Shown: positions 43,901 to 54,563 of the stretch, piece by piece
Numbering within the stretch: the stretch's first letter is position 1
How the letters are laid out: every line of letters begins with the position of its first letter
From: Allodiplogaster sudhausi
Lineage: Eukaryota; Nematoda; Chromadorea; Rhabditida; Diplogasteridae
Assembly (NCBI GenBank): GCA_945643635.1
Contig: CALZFC010000248.1
Location: forward strand, 1,492,501-1,556,500
DNA length: 64,000 nucleotides
Direction: 5' to 3'
Position numbers and translations under genes: made by a program
Notes under the pieces: generated by a model
Seen by the model: the letters and a program-made list of their open reading frames with translations, nothing else
What the model was told of the DNA's origin: nothing
Databases searched by the model: none

Positions 43901-46900
43901 CTAAACAAAGTGCATGCCGATGCACAGGCACTGAACCGCGCGTATTTCAATCAATCAATCAATCAATTTATACGGTGGAACAAAGGTATGTAACACACGT
44001 GGTAAACAATTATTAAATAAAGAAAGAAAACATAATAAAACCGAAAAACAGAGGAGATAGGGAAATAAGAGATAATGGAAGAAGAGGAGGACTAAGCGAA
44101 AGTGAGAGACTGTGGAGATTTCTTACATAGAGCATTGAACTGTATGGAAGCCCTAACAAAATATGAATTAGCCCTGCATTGAAGTTTAGAATTCTGGATA
44201 TGGAGATTAAATGAGAGGCCGCGGGTCCTAGAGTGCTTGAAAACGAGATGGTGAGGGCACTTATTAGATAACTTAGTGCGACCAAATATAAGCTTGCGCA
44301 TGAGGTCTTGATCAATCACTTCTCTACGTTTTGCTAATGAAGGAAGATTGAGGGTTCTATTTCGCTGCTCGCTATGAGGCATAGAATTATAATCATAACC
44401 AAGACACCTATGAAATATGCGACGAGTTACATAATTCTGTACTTTCTCAAGAGTGCGAATATCTTTTAAAAGATATGGAGAATAAACAGTTGTACAGAAT
44501 TCCAAAATAGATCTTATGTAAATACTATAGGCAGAGATCAATACACACGGTTTACGGGTACGAAGTGCTCGAAAAACGCTATATGCTTTAGACATGGCTT
44601 TGGATGCTATAACGTTGCAATGCCTAGAAAAAGCGAGATTGGAATCTACGAAAACTCCTAGGTCACGGATATACTCGACAGACTTAATGCGATTGCCGTT
44701 AATATAATAGGGGAGTTTAGGGTTAACTCTACCAATATGAAGGACTGCAGTCTTATCAAGGGCAAGGGGTAGCTGCCAATCATCTGCCCAAGAAGAAAGA
44801 GCGTCTATTGCTTTCTGTAGCGAGCTTCTATCTTCATTTCTAGCAAATGCCTTATAAATTTTGACATCGTCTGCGAAGCATTTGGCTATTACTCCGTATT
44901 GGGATACGACAGAAGGAAGATCAGAAGTATAAATTATGAAAAGGAGTGGACCAATGACGCTTCCCTGAGGTACACCACTTTCAACTATACGCGACCGAGA
45001 GATAGAATTACCTACACGTACGGCGAATGATCGATTATTTAGGAAAGCAGATATCCACTTAATAACTAGAGGAGGGAAAAGAAATTGCTGTAACTTGTAT
45101 ATGAGCTTAGGATGGCTGACTCTATCAAAGGCTTTAGAATGATCAAAATAGACAACATCGCTAGTTCGATAAAAGGAAAGGGAACGGGTCCAATATTCAA
45201 CGGCATCTAACATTTGCAACTCAATGGACCTCTTTCTACGGAAACCAAATTGCTCATCGGGAAGAATATTAAAGGAATCGCACCACTTATATAATTCACG
45301 ACAGAGGACTCTTTCAAAAACTCTAGAAAAGAAGCACGTTATGCTGACAGGCCGATAATTAATTGGGTCATGGAAAGGAGGCTTTTTACGAATGGGGACT
45401 ACTACAGAGTGCTTCCAGATTTGAGGAACTACGGAATTGGAAAACGAATAATTAAATATATATTCTAAGGATAAGCTTATAGGAAGAGCCAACTGTTTAA
45501 GGAAATGCACATTAAAATTATCTGGGGTTTTACAAGATGAATTCGACCATCGTTCAATTACATTACATATAACATGTCTAGGAAAATGAAGGGAGAAATC
45601 GGGAGGCCTACTATTACTACAAGAAAGTGATGGAAAATGGCCATTGTCTGTAACGAATGATTGTGCAAAAGTAGTGGCCAAGAGTTCAGCCTTTTCTATA
45701 TCCGATGACAAGTTGTTACCTAAATTGTCAATCAAAAGATCTACTCCATGCGACTTATCAGAAATACGCTTACGTACATACCGGTAAAACAAATTAAGAT
45801 TTTTAGAATCGATAATACTCTTCTCAACACTCCTAGCATACTTGCTAACTTGCGAATTATAACGTGAATTAATACGGGAGAATGCAGCTAAGGATTCGGG
45901 AGTCTTAAGAATGAGAGATTCCTGCCAAGCCTTAAATCTCTTAGTACGAAGACGATGAATATGATCCGGGAGCTTATCGCCATTTAGGCGGATACGCTTA
46001 TAGGGGACAAACATAACTTCGACCAGATGAAGGGCGGTTTCAAGTTGGCTATACATAGCATCAATATCGGTGGTACGGTGGTGACAAGAGAGGAGGTTCT
46101 GGGAAAGTAAGAAAGCGGATGCGGCTTGGTAATCTACATTGCGGAAATCGCGGACAAAAGTGTAGAGAGGGAAAGAATGGGTGATATTTATTTTTGCAGA
46201 TACAGATAAATGGTCCGAGGAGGCGAATGGTGGTAGGATGGAAACATTTGAAAGAAGGCCGGGTGTATTAGAAAGAATGAGATCTAAAATATGCTGATTG
46301 CAGGTTGCAGAAGGGGTGTGCTGGGCAAGATTTGCCGTGGTTACAAAATCATAAAATAATGTAGCTTGAGAAGGAATTCCTTGAGAAGAAAAAGATCCGG
46401 TCCAAGTAAGATCTGGGAAGTTAAAATCTCCTAAAATAACGGAAGGATGAGGGCATGAAGAAAGATCTCTAAGATGCTTAATTAAAAGAGAATTACCTTC
46501 GGCAGGGCAAGCGGGGGCGCGGTAAACAATTATCATACGAATCATATCATTATCAAAGTGCAAATCAGCAGCTAGCAGCTCGAAAGAATTGGAATGCGAG
46601 AGAGAAAAAGTAATATCAGAAGAAATAGTGGAAGAAACTATGAGGGCGACTCCGCCTCCCTTTTTCCTAATGCGATCTCTACGATAACATTTATAATGAG
46701 CAGACTGTTCATGGAGAAGGAAAGAATCTAAAACGGTTGATTTAAGCCACGTCTCGGTAATACATATAACTGGGATTCTTTGATTAAGTAGAAGAGTTAA
46801 TTCAGCGCATTTGTTTGTAATAGACCTAGCATTAAATAGGATCATATCTATGGTTCGACTGAAATTCCTTCGATCTGCACTACCTAGTTTGAATTAGAAA

Positions 46901-49122
46901 AGAGAGGGGTATAGGGATTGTAATGAGAGAAATTGGGGGGAGGAGGGATAGATTGATGTAGAAGAGAGTCGCGTCGGTGAGAGAAAGCACGTGATCTCTG
47001 GTACTGCGTGCGCTGCACGTGCGTCTGATCACGTGACTGGACTCTTGACGACTGGTCACGTGGCAGGTCAGTCCGGGGCCGAGAGTGAGACCGGTCCGGC
47101 TTGCGCGGCCTCACGAAGAAGGACGAGAGGTCAGGCAGAGGGCGAGGAGGGCGAGGCTCGATACCTCGCTGGGCCAGAGTGAGACTCGGGCGGAGATAGC
47201 AACGGCCAAAGCCGGGGAGAGAGCGGAGAGAACGGCGAGCAGCCCGAATGCACTGTACTTGAGCTTGAGAGGTGGGCATGATGATCTTGATCAAGGGAAT
47301 CGTGCCAGGATTGGCTCGCAGGCGGTAGACCGCCACAGGAAGGAAGGGAATGCCAAGGCCGGAGAGCATGTGAAGCACAGCCTCACGATCACGAACGACG
47401 CCGTCGATTGGGCAGGAGGCGTTGGGGAGGGGGAGACCGGAGAGGACCATGGCACGGAGCCTCTCCTTCCGGTCTTCGCGTTCCTCGGGGGTCTCTCTTG
47501 AGAAATCCCACTCGCCGGAGGGGTTTGGCGGAGGGAGAGGTTGAGGAGGAGCGGCAGTAGATGAATGGCGGGTGGGAGGAGAGTCCATCTGGACGTCCGA
47601 GGCAGCAGGGTGAACAGGGATGGGAGGAGGGGCAGATAGAGAAACTTTCAGCTGACTTTGTAGATCAGTGATGGCTGCCTGCTGCTCCTTGCATTGCTCC
47701 TTGAGGGCTGTGTTGTCCGCTTCGAGAACGGTGAGCCGATCGACCAGGCCATCGAGGAATTGCACGAGCAGTTGAGAGTCAGATGCGGCTTCAGAGGTAG
47801 ACGGGGAAGACGGGTTGGACTCGATAGGGCGCGACCGCTTGATAGAAGGCGCCTTCTGTAAGAGAGAGGCGAGAAGCGAGCCGAATTGAGAGGGCGAAGA
47901 GGGGGGATCGGAAGACATCATAACTGATCAGGTGCCTTAGAAGAGAGAGTGGCCCCAGGCACGAGGGCTGTAGCTGTAGATGCTCTTGTACGGATGTGTT
48001 GTACCTGCGGACGAACAGCAGAGAGCCGCCGTCCGCTACCGAGACAGAGAGCGCTATGACGAGACGACAGAGAGCGCTATGACGAGACGACAGCGCTATG
48101 ACGAGACGAGCGCTATGACGAGACGAGCGCTATGACGAGACGAGAGCGCTATGACGAGACGATTTCAACAGTTTTATGACTGGGAAACATAAAAGACCTC
48201 GTCGATATCTGGCATACTATAGCTCATTGGGAAGATAATTTTTTGCTCTACAATTGAAGATAGAAAACCCGTGACATTTTTCCATATAAGAGAATGGCGC
48301 CTCTCCAAAGTCTAGAGGCCGCTGAGACCAAAAACGTGAATATTTTCAAATTCTACTTTAGTAGCTTTGTAAAGCAATATATTGTCCATTTATGACAAAA
48401 TTTTCAAGAATATTGCTTTATTGTGTGCGAAACAGCGAACGCGAATGTGCGACCATCTCTGCAAGTTTCATCGTACTCTCGAATTTTAAACCTCGCACAG
48501 CTCGCCAAAATGGCGATTTCAGACTCCCGGACCCATTCCATTCGTTTCGCCGTGTTAAAAAGTACCTATAAAGATCTTTTGAGCGAAATCTAATTTTGCC
48601 GGGTCCCCGGACATTTTGATACTCTCGCAAATCGCGTCATATCAATTTTCTTTCATTAACCTTTTTCTGTTTTCTCTCCGCCACTTCACATATGCCTGAA
48701 TCTCAACAAAAAAATAACACGTTCTTCTAATTTCTCTGCCACGCTCTCCCTCTCACTCTCGTTCACTCTTCTCTCTCTCTTTCTCTCTCCCGATCTTTCT
48801 TTGTCTCCCTCTCTCTCTCTTTCTCTCTCTCTTTCTTTCTCTCTCTCTATCTCTCTCTCTCTCTTTCGCTCCCTGTTTAATAACAACTTACTATTAGGTT
48901 AGACTGACCAAAAACGTTCGCCAAGAATGCCCCATCATGTTCGACCAGTAAAGAGATGAAAGCGGACAGCCACGAGCGAATATTGTCATCCTCAAATCAA
49001 TTTTCTGTAAAAATAAATCTCTATACACGAAAATGTAAACTCTTTTTTTACATAACTAGCCGTATAAAGGTGTACAACGTCCATGGAATGGAGTGGTCTA
49101 ATTTGGTCTACAAATGGAAGAG

Positions 49123-49163
<41 letters not shown>

Positions 49164-49598
49164 TGAGACAAATAAATGAGAAAGATAAAAATACAGAGGG
49201 AGAGGGGGGGGACGAAAAGTGATGTATCTATTTGAGTGAGCTCTTGCCTCGACATCGCACCAGAGATGGAAGATGCCCAAGAGAAGAGTATCGTAGCCGT
49301 GGTCGAGTGCGCACACTAAAATAGTCTCGTCAAAATTATTTATTCTAAAATCCATGCACGGTCCCGATATTTATTTACTCGGCAAAATATAACTTGTTCA
49401 TTCAATAGACGATTGACAAGCATTTTCCTGGCTGAAACTGCCGCGAATGTTTCCCAGCAGATGTCTTTCACTATCAGCTAATTCGCCTCTATATTGATAT
49501 CACTCCGTTCTTGTCTATCACTCTCTCTCTCTCTATCTCTCTCTCTTTCTCCTCCCTCCCCCTCTTTCTCTCCCTCCCTTTTTCTCTCGCCCTGCTCC

Positions 49599-49644
<46 letters not shown>

Positions 49645-50278
49645 CTCCCTCCCCCTCTTTCTCTCCCTCCCTCTCTCTCCCTCCCTCTCTCCCTTACCAT
49701 GATGGAGTGTCAGGGCGAACGCGGTGAGCACAGCAGCAACTTCTCTCAAAATCCGCCTTTCAATGAGAAGCTTCTGGATGCGGGCGAGGGCTGTGGCCGG
49801 AATCGAATTCTTCATTCTGTGGAGAGAGAGAAAAGAAAAGATCGCGCTTATTCAGACCAGCTTACCATTAAGAAAAATAGGAAGAATTCAAGTTCATTCT
49901 GTATTTATTGGCATAAATAAAATCTTTGAAAAAAAATTAAAGCTGTTAAAGCGAATAAGGAAATGAATTAAAGGATAGAAAAAAAACCCGAACTGACAGA
50001 CTCGACCGATTTACCATGTTGGAGAGAGCTTGGAGGGGGAGGCGGGCGCTCTGCAGGCCATTCTCTCCATTCGTCTCCGCCTTCTTCTCCTCGGCCACTC
50101 CTTCAATGGCAGAGTCCAGCAGGCGGAGGATCAGAGTGGAGAGCTGCTGAAAGAGGAAGGAAGAGACATGGAAGAGAACATTAGAGGGAAAAGAATAAGG
50201 AGAGGATAGACATCAAATGAGGAACAGCAATACAATATGAGATGAGATAGGCATAGACAGAGAAAGTGGAGAGAGGTG

Positions 50279-50337
<59 letters not shown>

Positions 50338-50678
50338 CGAGAGAGAGATGGGGAGAGAAAGAGAGAGGCGGGGAGAGAGAAGATAGAGCGAGAGAGAAAG
50401 AGAAAGAGCGAGAGCTCGAGAGAGATGGAGAGAGAGAGAAAGAGTGAGAGAGGGTTGGAGAGAGAGAGAAAGAAAGAGAGGGAGAGAGAAGGAGAGGGAG
50501 AGAGAGCAGAAGAGGGAGAGGCGAAAAGAGCTCAACCACGCACCTCTTTCGTCTTCTTCTCAATGACTTCAGTGCATTCTTGATGGGTTGCGCAGTATCT
50601 CGCAGCTTCTCTCAGCGTTCGCTCATCCAAGGACCCTGCTGTTTCCCCTTCGAGTAGTCGCTCGAGTGAACAGAGCAT
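40726..50678 (-). CDS. ATXN10: Ataxin-10
   Basis: Eleven exons on the minus strand: 50544-50678 (ATG 50676-50678), 50015-50146, 49698-49809, 49254-49315, 48909-48990, 43590-43693, 43216-43506, 41557-41767, 41210-41319, 41010-41090, 40726-40851 (TGA 40726-40728). They total 1446 nt (481 aa), all in phase; human ataxin-10 is about 475 aa. The conserved C-terminal domain is clear: ACVRAIGNLCCDSYPNQ, GAVVLLLMCTK, FFLTQWAITALRF, CPENQEIF. The rest is helical, armadillo-like (LLDSAIEG, LPLLAAIIANVSLAP, FGDLPPSGFTALLTAL). Known role: a cytoplasmic armadillo-fold protein linked to cytokinesis, ciliogenesis and neuronal survival. It is long because of two introns that carry a foldback element and a LINE. 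Its start lies about 0.9 kb downstream of the SCAPER stop codon. Confidence 0.88.
42076..43172. mobile_element. 1.1-kb foldback element with tRNA-like sequence in each arm
   Basis: The arms 42076-42345 and about 42900-43172 are inverted copies, nearly identical for the first 120 bp (CCAGGGAACTACCAGAAACC...). The flanks are TTA at 42073-42075 and 43173-43175, a possible 3-bp target duplication as used by PIF/Harbinger elements. Near the inner end of each arm is a Pol III-type tRNA-like segment: A-box-like TTGGCGTAGTGG (42282-42293) with B-box-like GTTCAATGCC (42327-42336) on +, and TAGCGCAGTTGG (42954-42965) with GTTCAATCCCC (42911-42921) on minus. The centre has two direct copies of about 100 bp (42354-42455 and 42768-42875). 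No transposase. It lies in the ATXN10 intron 41768-43215. Confidence 0.8.
44092..46845 (-). CDS. LINE ORF2: endonuclease-reverse transcriptase (917 aa)
   Basis: Single uninterrupted frame. N-terminal AP-endonuclease-like (EEP) domain: FNARSITNK, ITETWL (metal ligand Glu), GGGVALIV, LGDFNFPDLTW, SSDHLSV (catalytic Asp-His). Reverse transcriptase domain: NYRPVSITC, FGFRRKRS, DHSKAFDRVSHPKL, SGVPQGSVIGPLLF, and the catalytic FADD box (CFADDVKIY). C-terminal: RDLGVFVDSNLAF, LEFCTTVYSPYL. No RNase H domain. The motif set and order fit the CR1/L2/Jockey group. It encodes target-primed reverse transcription of its own RNA. All catalytic motifs are present, so the copy could be recent. The N-terminus may start slightly 5' of this Met. 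Confidence 0.93.
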   Translation of the reverse strand: MILFNARSITNKCAELTLLLNQRIPVICITETWLKSTVLDSFLLHEQSAHYKCYRRDRIRKKGGGVALIVSSTISSDITFSLSHSNSFELLAADLHFDNDMIRMIIVYRAPACPAEGNSLLIKHLRDLSSCPHPSVILGDFNFPDLTWTGSFSSQGIPSQATLFYDFVTTANLAQHTPSATCNQHILDLILSNTPGLLSNVSILPPFASSDHLSVSAKINITHSFPLYTFVRDFRNVDYQAASAFLLSQNLLSCHHRTTDIDAMYSQLETALHLVEVMFVPYKRIRLNGDKLPDHIHRLRTKRFKAWQESLILKTPESLAAFSRINSRYNSQVSKYARSVEKSIIDSKNLNLFYRYVRKRISDKSHGVDLLIDNLGNNLSSDIEKAELLATTFAQSFVTDNGHFPSLSCSNSRPPDFSLHFPRHVICNVIERWSNSSCKTPDNFNVHFLKQLALPISLSLEYIFNYSFSNSVVPQIWKHSVVVPIRKKPPFHDPINYRPVSITCFFSRVFERVLCRELYKWCDSFNILPDEQFGFRRKRSIELQMLDAVEYWTRSLSFYRTSDVVYFDHSKAFDRVSHPKLIYKLQQFLFPPLVIKWISAFLNNRSFAVRVGNSISRSRIVESGVPQGSVIGPLLFIIYTSDLPSVVSQYGVIAKCFADDVKIYKAFARNEDRSSLQKAIDALSSWADDWQLPLALDKTAVLHIGRVNPKLPYYINGNRIKSVEYIRDLGVFVDSNLAFSRHCNVIASKAMSKAYSVFRALRTRKPCVLISAYSIYIRSILEFCTTVYSPYLLKDIRTLEKVQNYVTRRIFHRCLGYDYNSMPHSEQRNRTLNLPSLAKRREVIDQDLMRKLIFGRTKLSNKCPHHLVFKHSRTRGLSFNLHIQNSKLQCRANSYFVRASIQFNALCKKSPQSLTFA
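46884..47921 (-). CDS. LINE ORF1: RNA-binding protein (345 aa)
   Basis: Open frame just 5' of ORF2 (38 nt between the ORF1 stop and the first ORF2 Met). Residues about 50-95 look like a coiled coil (DGLVDRLTVLEADNTALKEQ). A central region (RAMVLSGLPLPNASCP, LGIPFLPVAVYRLRANP, SLTLAQRGIE) has the pattern of the RRM-like domain of LINE ORF1 proteins. The C-terminus is rich in Arg and Ser. Expected role: trimeric RNA chaperone and retrotransposon RNP component. No lesion is seen. Confidence 0.8.
   Translation of the reverse strand: MMSSDPPSSPSQFGSLLASLLQKAPSIKRSRPIESNPSSPSTSEAASDSQLLVQFLDGLVDRLTVLEADNTALKEQCKEQQAAITDLQSQLKVSLSAPPPIPVHPAASDVQMDSPPTRHSSTAAPPQPLPPPNPSGEWDFSRETPEEREDRKERLRAMVLSGLPLPNASCPIDGVVRDREAVLHMLSGLGIPFLPVAVYRLRANPGTIPLIKIIMPTSQAQVQCIRAARRSLRSLPGFGRCYLRPSLTLAQRGIEPRPPRPLPDLSSFFVRPRKPDRSHSRPRTDLPRDQSSRVQSRDQTHVQRTQYQRSRAFSHRRDSLLHQSIPPPPNFSHYNPYTPLFSNSN
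48051..48162. repeat. Tandem repeat in LINE 5' region
   Basis: About six copies of a 17-24-bp unit containing GCGCTATGACGAGACGA. In many LINEs such 5' tandem units carry promoter activity; here that is only inference. Confidence 0.85.
49500..49697. repeat. CT/CCCT microsatellite in ATXN10 intron
   Basis: (CT)n and CCCT-rich simple sequence abutting the donor of exon 49698-49809. GA-rich tracts also fill about 50280-50520 and 50905-50970. Confidence 0.9.
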
Positions 50679-51583
50679 CTACTCTCAAGATGGATCGAGA
50701 CTATTTTTTATAACTCTTTTAATTGCTGTAATAAAAATAAGTTGTTGGACTACGTGAGATTTAAAGGAGAGCTGTGTTGGGAAAGAGAGAGTTAAACTAG
50801 ATTTGTAACAAGGCCGGCGAATATGCATGGAACGAAATCGGACGAATAGTATCATCCCAATTACTCAACCAAGGAGGTGTGATTGGCGTAGAAAGAGAGA
50901 AGGTGAGAGACAGAGCGAGAGAGAGGAGGGAGAGAGAGAGAGAGAGTGCGAGAGAGAGAGAGAGAGACGCGATAACGGAGTTGTGTGGGGGGATAAATCC
51001 CTCTTGATTCCACTTCTAAATCTTCTTCGGGCCAGCTCTTCCCTACATCTTCCTTCAGAAATGTACTCATCGCGTGCTATAACAACACCAATTGTATTTT
51101 GCCCTATAACAATCGTGTACATATTCTTTATTCATCTTTCACATGCATAAAAATAACAGTATAGAAACCTGCGAGAGGAATGCTAACGGGGAAAAACTTT
51201 CTCAGTCACCTTCAGGGGCGCACTCGTTTCCAAGATGAAAAACATGCACATTCACTATTCCAAAAACATTCAAATATTATGTATACTTTTCAACTAATCT
51301 GAAAATACGACACATTTCTCGAAACAACTTCGTTCATCATACGGGACTAAACTTTTCCTAATCGATAAAAAAATCATGAGAGGGAAACACGATGAGATGT
51401 GTCTTGAGAATGCGAGGATCAAGTATGGATATTCGAAGTTTCGAGTACAAAAAAAAGAGAGAATGAGTTAGCTAAGCATGTACTGCTTGAACCGTTTGAG
51501 GACTTAAAAGTGTACTCTTTAAATGGCTTGTTGTGACCTAAAGTTTAAAAAAAGAAGCTATAAATAGCAGAAAGAAAAGGATT
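50679..51583 (-). promoter_or_regulatory. SCAPER 3' flank / ATXN10 promoter interval
   Basis: A 0.9-kb space between two head-to-tail genes. It has a GA microsatellite (50905-50970) and no further exon. The ATXN10 promoter must lie here unless the two genes are co-transcribed; no TATA box is claimed. Confidence 0.4.
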
Positions 51584-52177
51584 CTAATTCGATTGAATTC
51601 CCTGCATAAATTGACGGCAAAACTCGATGACATCATTCCAGATTGGCCTTGGAAGAACATCTTCGATAACCACGGAGATCGTTGATTCAGGAGAGTTCGG
51701 CTTGGAAGCAGCCTCGAACAGATCACTTTACGAGAGTACAATTTTGGCAAAACCTCACATGAACATGCGTTTAATTTCAAAATTCTAAAAACCTTAATCT
51801 CGAAAGTAATAAAAAATTGCGTGTAGCCAATTACAAAATAATCTTTCCGTTTAACACCACATTTTGCCAACCTCCAGGAACATGACAATATGATCGACGC
51901 TGAGTACGGAAGCCATCTGGGCGGCGGCTACCGTATTCCTAAAGATGAGCGTGGCGAGAGTGGGAAGCAGTTGAACGCGGAGAGTGGGGTAGGCAAGGTA
52001 GGCCATCGGGAAGTTGGCGAGACGGCGAGGTGCTTCTAGCACACAACACAGAGTCTGAAATCAGAGAAGGTCCTTTCCAGAACCATAATAATGTACAAAA
52101 GCATAAAGACTTCAGTTTTTTTCGAAGTAGTCGAGAGAGAAAGAGTGAGATAGAGAGAGCGAGACTGAGAGTGAGAG

Positions 52178-52221
<44 letters not shown>

Positions 52222-54519
52222 TAAGCATAATAATAATAAAAAACTGCCTGTGTTCTGTAAAAAAAAATACCATCCCTTGACTAAACGAAATCATTCCAGA
52301 ACCATCTCTCAAGGTTCCTCACCTGATTCTCCCCGACAACGCAGTAAAGTGGCCAAGAATCCGCAGCGCGATGCGTGTGTGCGTTACGGTTGCACTCGGA
52401 CCAGCTGCGCGACACGTTGCGGTCGCGTCGCGGCTCAGTCTCGAGAGCATCATGGACAGAAGGCGTAAGCGACGAACATCACAAGAGAGCAGGCGCTGAA
52501 GGTAAAATGAAACTATAGATGAAGGTATCGATCATTCACATTCACATAAAGTAGGAAATTTCTAAAGGAATCTCCTAGAATTGCACCTCAAAGACAGAAG
52601 GTGCTTTCTGCATGATTCGCGTGAATAGCTCGTAGGTTCGTGTTTCGGCAGGCCCCGGAGCGGCGGAGTCGGATACGGTAGCCGATTCAGGGAGCCACTC
52701 TCTGCAGGCCACGCGAAGTAAACCGTCAGTCAAAGCCAGCAGAATCAGCTCGCTAAATAAGAGAATTTAGGGAGAGAGATAGAGTGGGAGAGTCTGAGAG
52801 AAAGAGGAAGGTAGGGAGAGAGAGAGAGAGAGAGAGAGCGCTAGAGAGTGAGTGAGTCAAACGGGGATGAAAAGGAGAGAGAGATAGAGAGAAAAGAGAG
52901 AAAAGAGCTGGAGAGTGAGAGAGTCAAAGGGGCAGGGAAAAAAGCCAGGTCAGAACAGGGCTACCCACGTAATTTTGAGACCCAAAAAAGATGAAGGAGT
53001 GAGAAATCAACATGGGAGAGCTTAGGCCAAAAAATAAAGAGAGAATGAGTAAGAAAGGAGATTAAGAACTGGGTGCTTGAACGCTGGACAAAAGAAGATT
53101 AAAAAAGAGGCTAACCTCTCCTGCCTCGGCTCTTCCCTTGCATACTCTCGAAGGAATTCATCCAGTGCCGCAGAAGCTGTTTTCGGCTTCTCCTTACAAA
53201 GAATTAGACAAGTTCACTTATCCTTTCACAGTCGAATTTATTAATCACCATCGATTTCCTATCCAGTTCCCATGATCAATTCTTTCGCAACGCCACTACA
53301 AACAAAACGCATATGCGGTAGGTTTTCTAGTTACGACGATTATATGACATAGACGCAGCCAACAGATCCCTTTCAATGTAACTTCCATTCTTCATCCACT
53401 TCATCTACTTCTTTTTCTCAGGATTTTCTCTCCCTCATTGTCGGTCTCTAATTCACTGCTTTTAAATTCAGATTCAAGATACAAATAGAATTTTTTTTTA
53501 CAATAAATAAGGTCTGATTGTACAATATAACTAAATGCCTTCGCTGTTATATCTATTGCGGCTTTAAGACACTACTTTAGAAAGAGTTCCAACATAAATT
53601 TAGATAAAGCAGAAAACAGTAACCTTCTTTGAGAAGAGCTCAAGCTCTCTTCGGGCGTTTTCATCGAGAACAGTGCCCAGGTCAGCAGCAGCTAAAATCG
53701 CACGCCACTCGTCCCCGGCTGGTCTGAAATCTTTTATTTATAAATCATTTTAAATTTCTCACTATTAATCCTACGAGAATATTGTGGTGTTAAGCATTAC
53801 AATCTTCCAAGGAATCCTCCTGAAGAGCTTTTCCCTTTATATACAACAAAGATAATTCATACCCGTCCCTCCCAGCAACAGCCCTCGCCATGGCTGCGAC
53901 CGCGTCGCGTGCCTGCTGCGCGACGCGGTTGCACTCTCGCTTCGCGCGCTTCCGCCTCGCGCGCTCCGCTGCCGTTGGTTGATCCCTGCAGTATTAGAGA
54001 TTACGGTAGCATTGAGCTGCGAGAGTGGTCTACAGTAGCCAGAATTCACATGTTTCGCGGTCCTACCTGGATCGCCCTGAGCCGGCAACCGATGAGCCGT
54101 CTGGATGCACTGAAGGCGTTTCTGACGAGCCGCAACGCACTGAGCAGATAGCTGAGGACATCTCGGCTGGCTTCAAAGAGTTTTTCTTCTTTTCAAAAGA
54201 ATTATTTATAATTGCTCCTTATGAATACTTATGAAAGTATAACTTTTTTTAATAGAAAGAACTAACCAATGCATCAATTGAAGTGATGATCGCGTGCCCG
54301 TCTCTGCTGGCTCTCGAAGTGGAGTGCCGAGAGGACAGCGAGTGGGCAACCGCTTCCAACTCGGAGCGCATCTGAAACTGGCTACTTCCGGAAACGAAAC
54401 TCGATGGATCTCCATTCAATTTTTGTTGGAGCATTTGTGCAATGGATGAGCCCAATTGTATTCCAAGCAATGGATATGGCGGGAGCAGTGGGAGAGAAGA
54501 GAGGAAGGAAAGGTAGAAG

Positions 54520-54563
<44 letters not shown>

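Larger units (their letters stand above)
43946..48190 (-). mobile_element. CR1/Jockey-type non-LTR retrotransposon, apparently full-length
   Basis: It is on the minus strand and so sense to ATXN10, inside the intron 43694-48908. From 5' to 3': a 5' region with tandem repeats (48051-48162), ORF1 (47921-46884), ORF2 (46845-44092), a short 3' UTR, and a terminal (ATTG)n run (43946-43969). Short 3' tandem repeats instead of poly(A) are typical of CR1/L2-like LINEs. The 5' limit is approximate, and no target duplication was identified. Confidence 0.85.

Noticed and set aside
47085..47501. 138-codon + strand frame
   Set aside because: Antisense shadow of LINE ORF1.
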